From contig SCVA01000011.1 of the NCBI GenBank assembly GCA_004297005.1, positions 1-64,000 on the forward strand: a stretch of DNA of 64,000 nucleotides, read 5' to 3'. Positions 57,938 through 64,000 of this stretch are shown here, piece by piece (position 1 is the stretch's first letter; each line of letters opens with the position of its first letter). The position numbers were made by a program, and so were the translations under genes. The notes below the pieces were generated by a model. That model searched no databases. It was not told the origin of the DNA and worked only from the letters and a program-made list of their open reading frames with translations. Source of the stretch: Nevskiaceae bacterium. Lineage in GTDB: Bacteria; Pseudomonadota; Gammaproteobacteria; Nevskiales; Nevskiaceae.

Positions 57938-58786
57938 ATGTCCGAGCCCCTGAAGCCGCGCGCGCCGCGCCGCCATACCCTGTCTGTCTGCCTGATCTGC
58001 AAGAACGAGGCAGACCGCATCGAGCCCTGCCTGCAATCGGTGGCCGGCTGGGCCGACGAGCTGATCGTCTTCGATTCCGGCTCCACCGACGGCACCGTGG
58101 AGATCGTCCGCCGCTATACCGACCAGCTGTGGATCACCGACTGGCCCGGCTATGGCCCGCAGCGCCAGCGCAGCCTGGAGGCGGCGCGCGGCGAGTACGT
58201 GTTCACCATCGACGCCGACGAGCGGGTGACGCCGGAGCTGCGCGCGCAGATCGACGCCGAGCTGGCCAAGGAGACCGTGCCCTGCGCGGTCTACCGCATG
58301 CCCTGGGGGCCGATCTTCTTCGGCAAGCGCCTGCGTTTCGGCGGCCGCTACGCCAGCCCGCAGGCACGGCTGTTTCGCCGCGAGGGCGCGGAGTTCCCGA
58401 TGGCGCAGGTACACGAGACGCTGAAGTTCCCGCCCGGCCCGGTCGGGCGCCTGAGCGGCCGGCTCGACCACGACAGCTACCGCGACTACCGGCACATGGT
58501 CGACAAGCACACGCAGTACGCCTGGCTCTTGGCGCAGGAAAAGCTGGCGCGCGGCAAGCGCACCTTCCTGCTCGCCGGGCCGCTGCGTTTCGTCTGGGAG
58601 TTCATCCTGCAATACCTGATCCGCGGTCTGGTGCTGGATGGCCGCCGCGGCTTCCTGCTGGCGGTGCTGCTCAGCCAGTACGCCTACCACAAGTACGCGG
58701 CGCTCTATACCTTGCAGCTTTCGGGTGCGAAGCCTGATCCGAAGTTCGCGCCAGAGAACCGCCAGCGGCGGGTCGGCGGCCCTTGA
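57938..58786 (+). CDS. Glycosyltransferase family 2 (WaaE/KdtX-like)
   Basis: 282 residues. [39 protein letters not shown], NQARNxG-like [27 protein letters not shown] and a Yxx[19 protein letters not shown] tail match the LPS inner-core transferases of the WaaE/KdtX type (glucosyl or galactosyl to heptose). The DADER is the DxD-type metal site. C-terminal helices ([14 protein letters not shown]) are amphipathic and membrane-associating. Its stop overlaps the next start. Confidence 0.9.
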   Translation: MSEPLKPRAPRRHTLSVCLICKNEADRIEPCLQSVAGWADELIVFDSGSTDGTVEIVRRYTDQLWITDWPGYGPQRQRSLEAARGEYVFTIDADERVTPELRAQIDAELAKETVPCAVYRMPWGPIFFGKRLRFGGRYASPQARLFRREGAEFPMAQVHETLKFPPGPVGRLSGRLDHDSYRDYRHMVDKHTQYAWLLAQEKLARGKRTFLLAGPLRFVWEFILQYLIRGLVLDGRRGFLLAVLLSQYAYHKYAALYTLQLSGAKPDPKFAPENRQRRVGGP

Positions 58787-59706
58787 GCGCGGCGCTGAAC
58801 ACGGCGGTCGCGCTGTTTCTGTTCAAGCGCCCCGAGGAAACCGCCCGCGTCTTTGCCGAGATCGCCCGCGCCAAACCGCCGGTGCTGCTGCTGATCGCCG
58901 ACGCGCCGCGCCCGGACCGCCCCGGCGAGGCCGAGCTCTGTGCCCAGGCGCGGGCGGTGGTCGAGCAGGTGGACTGGCCCTGTACCGTCAAGCGCAACTA
59001 CGCCGAGCACAACCTCGGTTGCCAGCGGCGCCTGCACAGCGGGCTAGATTGGGTGTTCAGCGAATGCGAGCAGGCCATCATCCTGGAAGACGACTGCCTG
59101 CCGCACCCGGACTTCTTCCGTTTCTGCGAGGCGATGCTGAGCCGCTACCGCGACGACACGCGGATCGGCCACATCGGTGGCAGCAATCTGCAGTTCGGAA
59201 GCCGGCGCGGGCCGGAGAGCTATTACTACTCGCGCTACAACCACGTCTGGGGTTGGGCTTCCTGGCGCCGCGCCTGGGCGCAGTACGACGTGAGCCTGCG
59301 CCAGTGGCCGGCGCTGCGCGACGGCGGCTGGCTGCGCGACCTGCTCGGCGATACCGAGCTGGTGCTGAGCTGGAGCAAGATCTTCGACGATGTGCACGCC
59401 GGCAAGGTCGACACCTGGGACTACCAGTGGACCTACTGCTGCTGGACCCAGAACCAGCTGGCGGTGCTGCCGGCGGTGAACCTGATCAGCAACATCGGCT
59501 ACGGCGCCGGCGCCACCCATACCCAGACCGCCGGCCCTTATGCCGAGCTGCCCCTGCAGGCGCTGGATGCGGAGCTGGTGCATCCGCGCTGGATGATCCG
59601 CGACGACCGGGCCGACCAGTTCACCGAGCGCAAGCACGGCTACCGCCCGCGCACGCTGCGCAAGGCCTGGAGCCGGCGCCTGCGCCGCTGGCTGCGGGGA
59701 GGCTAA
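58783..59706 (+). CDS. Glycosyltransferase, HlpA-like (GT-A fold)
   Basis: 307 residues from a TTG that overlaps the preceding TGA. VALFLFKRPEETARVFAEIA, LLIADAPRPD, NYAEHNLGCQRRLHSGLDWVF, the metal site IILEDDCLPHPDFFRF and VWGWASWRRAW match proteins labelled hemolytic protein HlpA-like glycosyltransferases, found in polysaccharide clusters. Acceptor unknown. Translational coupling to the WaaE-like gene suggests sequential action on one glycan. Confidence 0.8.
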   Translation: MSAALNTAVALFLFKRPEETARVFAEIARAKPPVLLLIADAPRPDRPGEAELCAQARAVVEQVDWPCTVKRNYAEHNLGCQRRLHSGLDWVFSECEQAIILEDDCLPHPDFFRFCEAMLSRYRDDTRIGHIGGSNLQFGSRRGPESYYYSRYNHVWGWASWRRAWAQYDVSLRQWPALRDGGWLRDLLGDTELVLSWSKIFDDVHAGKVDTWDYQWTYCCWTQNQLAVLPAVNLISNIGYGAGATHTQTAGPYAELPLQALDAELVHPRWMIRDDRADQFTERKHGYRPRTLRKAWSRRLRRWLRGG

Positions 59707-59741
59707 GAAAACCTTACGGTTGCGTCACAACAGGAGATCCG

Positions 59742-60158
59742 ATGAAACGCCTTGTCCTCGCCGCAACACTCTTGCTGGTTTCTTTCGCGTCGTCCGGGGC
59801 GGAACCCACACCCGACTCCATCAGCTCACAGTTCTTCGACGGGCTGGTCAAAGGCGATAGTGAAAAGGCCATCGACGGCCTCTTTGGTTTGAATCCGCTT
59901 TTCAAAGACAAGCGGCAGCAGATACAGCTCGTGAAGACGCAGCTGGCCGGTGCCATCCAGATCTATGGGCCGGCCAGCGCTGCTGAGTTGGTGCTGAAGG
60001 AAGACCTAAGCCCTTCCCTGCAGCGCCGGGTTTACATCACCAAACACGATCTCCATCCGCTGAGCTGGGAGATGTACTTCTACAAGGCCAAGTCCGGCTG
60101 GCTGCCAGATCAGCTGCTTTTCGTCGATCAGTATCAAGTGCTGGGATCGAAGAAGTAG
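59742..60158 (+). CDS. Small secreted protein, unknown
   Basis: 138 residues with a signal peptide (ends SSGAEP, ~21) and CAGGAGA 7 bases before the ATG. The mature region reads ISSQFFDGLVKGDSEKAIDG, LFGLNPLFKDKRQQIQLV and RRVYITKHDLHPLSWEMYFY, an alpha+beta layout resembling small NTF2-like or DUF4019-type periplasmic proteins, without a firm family. It is clearly less GC-rich than its neighbours, with more A/T at third codon positions, possibly acquired separately. Confidence 0.75.
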   Translation: MKRLVLAATLLLVSFASSGAEPTPDSISSQFFDGLVKGDSEKAIDGLFGLNPLFKDKRQQIQLVKTQLAGAIQIYGPASAAELVLKEDLSPSLQRRVYITKHDLHPLSWEMYFYKAKSGWLPDQLLFVDQYQVLGSKK

Positions 60159-60249
60159 GGTCCGACAACGCATTCCCCAGGGGCCGTCGGGCGCCGATCT
60201 CTGCCAGCGCTCGCGGACGCCCCGAGGTCGACCGCAGGAAGTTCTGCGC

Positions 60250-61233
60250 TTAGCCCTTGGATTTACGGAACAGGATGCGCCCCAGCGTATCGACAGTGGC
60301 ATTGATGCCCCAGGCGCCGGGCGTCCTTGCCGCCCGGCGCAGCAGCTCGCCAGCGCGTTGCAGGCGCGGGCGCTGGTGATCCAGTTGCAGTTCCTCCAGC
60401 GTCTGGCGCCAGGCCAGTGCCGCCAAGGCGTCACGGGCGTCGCCGTGCAGGCTGGCGGCTTCCGGCAGGCGCAGCAGCTTTTCCAGCAACTGCACATGCT
60501 CCTGGCCGAACTTCTCGGCCTGGCTCAGCGATTTCGAGGCGCCGTGCAGGCGGAAGTAGGCGAGCACCGCCTCGCTGTAGCACACCCGCGGATAGCGCAG
60601 GCAGTAGCGGATCAAAAGGTCGAGGTCGAAGCGGTAGTGCAGGCTGGCGTCGATACCGATTTCGCGCAGCGCGGCGGTGCGGTACCAGATGCCGGGCTGG
60701 TGCCAGCGGGTGCGCGATTCCACCGGCAGGCGCACGAACTCGCGGGCGGTGAAACCACGGCTGAGGCGCAGGCGGTCGAGCCGCTCGGCGTAGAAGTTCT
60801 GGGTGCGGCCGGCGATCAGATCGGCGTCGGCGAGGCGCGCCACTTCCCACAGCGCGCCGGGGGCCAGCAGGTCGTCGGAATTGATCCAGTTGAACCACTC
60901 GCCCTGCGCCCTAGCCAGACCCTTGACGATGGCATCGACCTGGCCACGATCCGGCTCCGACACCCAGCCGCTCAGCCAGGGTTCGTAGTAGCGAAGGATT
61001 TCCACCGAGGCGTCGCGGCTACCGCCGTCGATCACGTAGTAGTCGAGCGCCGGATAACCCTGTTCCAGCACCGAGCGGATGGTGGTCTCCAGGAACTCGG
61101 CCTGGTTGTAGGAGGGCGTGACCACGGTGATGCGCGGCAGCTCGCCCTGCGCGCTGGCGACCGGTGGCGGGCGAGCGCTCGGCCAGGCGGGCGGCAGGCG
61201 CAGGGGAGCAAGCGGAGGTGGGAGTGGCTTCAT
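60250..61233 (-). CDS. Glycosyltransferase family 2 protein
   Basis: 327 residues from the ATG at 61233. ITVVTPSYNQAEFLETTIRSVLEQGYP, YVIDGGSRDASVEIL, WVSEPDRGQVDAIVKGL and EWFNWINSDDLLAPGAL (metal-site SDD) are classic for GT2 enzymes of the WfgS/EpsE type. The Pro-rich first 35 residues are unusual. Its start overlaps the upstream gene stop (ATGA). Adds one sugar in the surface-glycan pathway; donor unknown. Confidence 0.92.
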   Translation of the reverse strand: MKPLPPPLAPLRLPPAWPSARPPPVASAQGELPRITVVTPSYNQAEFLETTIRSVLEQGYPALDYYVIDGGSRDASVEILRYYEPWLSGWVSEPDRGQVDAIVKGLARAQGEWFNWINSDDLLAPGALWEVARLADADLIAGRTQNFYAERLDRLRLSRGFTAREFVRLPVESRTRWHQPGIWYRTAALREIGIDASLHYRFDLDLLIRYCLRYPRVCYSEAVLAYFRLHGASKSLSQAEKFGQEHVQLLEKLLRLPEAASLHGDARDALAALAWRQTLEELQLDHQRPRLQRAGELLRRAARTPGAWGINATVDTLGRILFRKSKG

Positions 61234-62198
61234 ACGCCCATTGTCGCAGCCAGTCGCCACCAAAGCGCGCTCCGGCCTGCCGGCGGCCGGCGCACAAAGT
61301 CGATGATCTGCTGCCCTTGTGCGGCCCAGCGTTCGGCCCCGGCCAGGCAGTCGCGCCGGGCCTGCGCGCCCCAGTCACGCCAGCCGGAGAGATCCAGCGG
61401 CCGTGGCTGCTCGGGGTCGTAGAGCGCGCCGTTTTCGCCGGTGCGCAGATATTCGTTCATGGTCGGCCGGTCGGGCGCGATCACGCCCTGACCGAGCGCC
61501 ATGGCTTCCAGGGTCGCCATGCCGATGCCCTCCAGCGGGCGTGGCGCGAAGAACAGGTCGCAGCCGGCCAGCAGCGCCCGATAGTCCTCGCGCGGCAGCC
61601 AGCCCTCGACCAGTTCGATGCGATAGCGCCGGATGTCGTCCGCGCTGGGACGCGCCGCCTGCCGGCCGGGGTCGGGCGAGAGTCGCAGCACCACGCTGTC
61701 CACCGCCTGCTCGCCCAGCAACTGCTTGAGCAGCGGCCATTGCAGATACCCGCGATCCCAGAGAAAGACGCGCGGCGCCGCGCGCTCCTGGCGTGGCGGT
61801 GGCTCGGGGACCTTGGGCCAGAACTGCACCGCCAGCGAGTCCTGGCCACGGCTCTCGAATACCCGGTGCGCTTCCTGGCAGAAGTTTACGAACTTGAGCG
61901 CGCTGCCACGGAGCTGGCGCACCCGGCTGGCGTCGTAGCGCAGATCGTCGCGCATCGGCACCCAGGTGACATTGGGGTGGCCGAGCGCCCGCAGCAGGCG
62001 CGGCTTGGGCTGGATCTGGAAGAACACCAGGGCCGCACTGGGCGTCTGCTGCAGCCGTTCCAGCAGGGCAGCCTCGCCGAGGTCGTGGTGCAGCACCACG
62101 GGTTCTAGCTCGGCGAACAGGTCCAGGAAGAAGCGGCTGCTCGCGGTCTGCTGGTGGTAGGCGTGATCGACGATGACCAGGGGCGTGGTGCGAGGCAT
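61230..62198 (-). CDS. Glycosyltransferase-like protein (GT-B type)
   Basis: 322 residues. It starts TTPLVIVDHAYHQQTASSRF and ends in a recognisable GT-B C-domain: RIELVEGWLPREDYRALLAG, CDLFFAPRPLEGIGMATLEA, MALGQGVIAPDRPTMNEYLR, TGENGALYDPEQPRPL. The EGxG and Gx7GENG pieces resemble the donor site of GT4 enzymes. The N-domain is diverged. Coupled by 4 bases to the downstream GT2 gene. Divergent from the gene at 62280 across 81 bases. Confidence 0.78.
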   Translation of the reverse strand: MPRTTPLVIVDHAYHQQTASSRFFLDLFAELEPVVLHHDLGEAALLERLQQTPSAALVFFQIQPKPRLLRALGHPNVTWVPMRDDLRYDASRVRQLRGSALKFVNFCQEAHRVFESRGQDSLAVQFWPKVPEPPPRQERAAPRVFLWDRGYLQWPLLKQLLGEQAVDSVVLRLSPDPGRQAARPSADDIRRYRIELVEGWLPREDYRALLAGCDLFFAPRPLEGIGMATLEAMALGQGVIAPDRPTMNEYLRTGENGALYDPEQPRPLDLSGWRDWGAQARRDCLAGAERWAAQGQQIIDFVRRPPAGRSALWWRLAATMGV

Positions 62199-62279
62199 CG
62201 CGGTTGAGTTTTCGAGCCGGCGGCAGTGCGCGAAGTATATCCTTCGGCCCATCCACGACCGCCCTAGGCCCAGCCCGCC

Positions 62280-63209
62280 GTGACCGCCGCCGCAGCACCC
62301 CGCATCGCCCTGCTCACTCCTACCTACCGTGGCGATCTGGAGCGCTTCGCCATGCTGCGCGAGGCGCTGGAGGCCTGGGGCTGTGAATGGCCGCATTACG
62401 CGGTGGTGCAGACCGAGGATCTGCCGCTGTTCCGGCAGCGCCTGGGTGCAGGCCGCGTGCACTGGCTGACCAGCGCCGAGGTATTGCCGGCCGAGGTGGA
62501 AGCCGCGCGTCGGCGTCTGAGCGCCATGCCCGAACGCCTGCGCCGGTTCCGGCGCAGCCTGCAGAAGCGCTTCGGCTGGTTTCCGGACGCCAGTTGCGAC
62601 GGCTGGCACACCCAGCAATTGGTGAAGCTGGCGCTGCCGGCGCGCGCCGAGCACGACGCCTACCTGGTGCTGGACTCTGACCTGGTGCCGACCGCGCCGC
62701 TGCGCGCCGAGCACTACTGGCGGGACGGCCGCGCAGCGCTGATGGCCGAGGACAACCCCACCTTCCGGCACTGGGCCGATGCCGCCGCCGAGGTGCTGGG
62801 GCTGCCGGCCGAGACCGTGCGCGGCAGCAATTTCGTCGCCCATCCTTTCGTGTTCGAGCCCCACGCCGTGCGTGGCCTGCACGCCCATCTGGAGGCTCGG
62901 CACCACAAGCCCTGGTGGCGGGCGCTGCTGGACCTCAAGCCCGGCGATCTGTCGGAATTCAGCGTCTACGGCGCCTATGTGCGCTGGGTCGCCGCCGGCG
63001 CCCACCATTACGAGGTGGCGGCCAATGCCCGCACCCGTTGGGTCTTGTCGGCGGAGGACAGCGGGGCGGTGCGCGCCGCCATCGACGGCGCCTTCAGCGA
63101 GCCCGACACCGACTTCCTGGTGCTGCAGGCCAGCCGCCGCTGGCCGATCGAACCCTATGTGCCGGCGATCCGCGCCGCGCTGCGGCGGGCGGTGGCGGCG
63201 CGTCGGTAG
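62280..63209 (+). CDS. DUF6492-like putative glycosyltransferase
   Basis: 309 residues from a GTG. IALLTPTYRGDLERFAMLRE at the start, WHTQQLVKLALPARAEHDAY, LVLDSDLVPTAPL (DSD metal-type site), GSNFVAHPFVFEP and LSEFSVYGAYVRW match small GT-A proteins of the DUF6492 type in polysaccharide loci. Function inferred from fold and context. Its last 55 bases overlap the 3' end of the convergent gene at 63155. Confidence 0.72.
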   Translation: MTAAAAPRIALLTPTYRGDLERFAMLREALEAWGCEWPHYAVVQTEDLPLFRQRLGAGRVHWLTSAEVLPAEVEAARRRLSAMPERLRRFRRSLQKRFGWFPDASCDGWHTQQLVKLALPARAEHDAYLVLDSDLVPTAPLRAEHYWRDGRAALMAEDNPTFRHWADAAAEVLGLPAETVRGSNFVAHPFVFEPHAVRGLHAHLEARHHKPWWRALLDLKPGDLSEFSVYGAYVRWVAAGAHHYEVAANARTRWVLSAEDSGAVRAAIDGAFSEPDTDFLVLQASRRWPIEPYVPAIRAALRRAVAARR

Positions 63210-64000
63210 CGGCTGGACAGGAAGTGCCGCCAGAGCGCGATCCGGTGCTCCAGCTGCTTGTTCCAGGGCAGGTCAGCCTGCCGGACGAGGGCCGAGTAGT
63301 GGCGCAGCTCCTCCAGGCTGGGCTGCGGCCGCGTTCTGAACTCACACTTGGCATGGCGTAGGGCTTCCCCCCGGCGTTGCAGAGTGAGGCCGCTGCGTTC
63401 CTGGTAGATCGCCAGCAGGTTTTGCGTCCGCAGCCAGTGCAGGAAATTTTGGTAATCCGAACTGGATTCGCCCAGCCAGGCGTTGCTGCCGTGCGCCCGA
63501 TACCTCACCAGGGGTTCGGCCAAGTGGTACTTGTAGGCGCCCAGAATATCGCTGCCTAGTATCAGGCAGTCGTCCGCGCGACTGCGCCATTGTGGGTGCA
63601 TGTCTTCAGGGAGCCGCAGCACCTCCAGCGCGAGGTGCCGGCGAATGGACAGGGCCGAGGTGGGGCTGCCTTGCCATTGATGTCGATAGGCGCCAAGTAG
63701 ACGCGAATAGCCGATGGCGCGCGAAGTCGCAGGAGGGCGAATCGGGCCTTGTCTCTGTCCGAAGTAGGACAGGTCTGCGTACACGAAATCGACTTCGGGG
63801 TAGCCCTGATAAATCTCCGTGAGTCTATGCAGGTAACCGGCCTCGAACAGATCATCGGCATCCAGGAAGGCAATGATGTCGCCCCGGGCGCGGGAAACCC
63901 CGACATGAAAGGCGGCAAGCTGGCCTTTGTTCGGCTGCGTGATCAACTGAAGGCCGGGCGTGCCCAGATAGCGGTCGCCTACATAGCTGGAGGTGCCGTC
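63155..64000 (-). CDS. Glycosyltransferase family 2 protein (5' end outside window)
   Basis: About 281 C-terminal residues; the frame stays open to the right edge (DGTSSYVGDRYLGTPGLQ upstream of the first internal start). LITQPNKGQLAAFHVGVSRA, RGDIIAFLDADDLFEAGYLH (metal-site DADD), VDFVYADLSYFG and DCLILGSDILGAYKYHLAEP are typical of the GT2 catalytic domain. The C-terminal ~100 residues are helical and basic. Only the first ~70 residues with the nucleotide-binding strand are missing. Confidence 0.9.
   Translation of the reverse strand, partial: DGTSSYVGDRYLGTPGLQLITQPNKGQLAAFHVGVSRARGDIIAFLDADDLFEAGYLHRLTEIYQGYPEVDFVYADLSYFGQRQGPIRPPATSRAIGYSRLLGAYRHQWQGSPTSALSIRRHLALEVLRLPEDMHPQWRSRADDCLILGSDILGAYKYHLAEPLVRYRAHGSNAWLGESSSDYQNFLHWLRTQNLLAIYQERSGLTLQRRGEALRHAKCEFRTRPQPSLEELRHYSALVRQADLPWNKQLEHRIALWRHFLSSRYRRAATARRSAARIAGT

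Overview
This is about 64 kb of GC-rich DNA with tightly packed genes and no sign of a prophage, transposon or CRISPR array. Several gene orders point to a gammaproteobacterium. These are hisF-hisE-tatABC, EVE protein / 5-formyl-THF cyclo-ligase / 6S RNA / zapA / TIGR02449 coiled coil, and groESL preceded by a CIRCE (HrcA) operator. A Xanthomonadales or Nevskiales-like lineage is my inference, not something the sequence proves.

Layout. 1-4.5 kb: end of hisF, hisE, the complete Tat translocase (tatABC) and an OmpR-type two-component pair. 4.6-11.4 kb: a DUF1579 protein, a WYL regulator with a small divergent gene, then a leftward run qmcA-like SPFH / nfeD / two hemolysin-III genes / ppk2 / AmpG-like transporter. 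11.5-14.3 kb: a secreted protein made of 11-residue repeats, a sigma-70-family factor with DUF3619 and DUF3106 partners, and a PHB-depolymerase-like esterase. 14.3-19.3 kb: sufE and rph around a heptanucleotide repeat, ltrA, doxX, DUF1003 and a 12-TM FedB-like protein.

19.3-38.2 kb is the most unusual part. It is dense in exported hydrolases and lipoproteins: two paralogous metallohydrolase lipoproteins (M19/amidohydrolase-like), a lytic transglycosylase MltF, a translationally coupled trio of phosphoesterases (GDPD with a GlyGly-CTERM-like tail, Tat-exported purple-acid-phosphatase-like enzyme, AIM6/PI-PLC-like lipoprotein), a GH31 glycosidase lipoprotein, a Tat-exported PhoX-like phosphatase and two beta-propeller lipoproteins. 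One of these propellers carries a C-terminal tandem duplication. Together they suggest a cell-surface system that scavenges phosphate, and possibly sugar, from organophosphates or phospholipid and glycolipid head groups. The system-level reading is inference.

38.2-48.5 kb: the EVE-FCL-6S-zapA block, DegQ-type protease, YbhB, SohB, two OmpA-family proteins, ferrochelatase and an APC permease. 48.6-55.6 kb: an NTF2/SnoaL-like gene broken by one in-frame amber codon, a FadI-type thiolase, groESL and glnE. 55.6-64 kb: a surface-glycan cluster with seven glycosyltransferase or glycosyltransferase-like genes and rfbB, running off the right edge. One tRNA gene, tRNA-Ser(CGA), lies at 23.4 kb.
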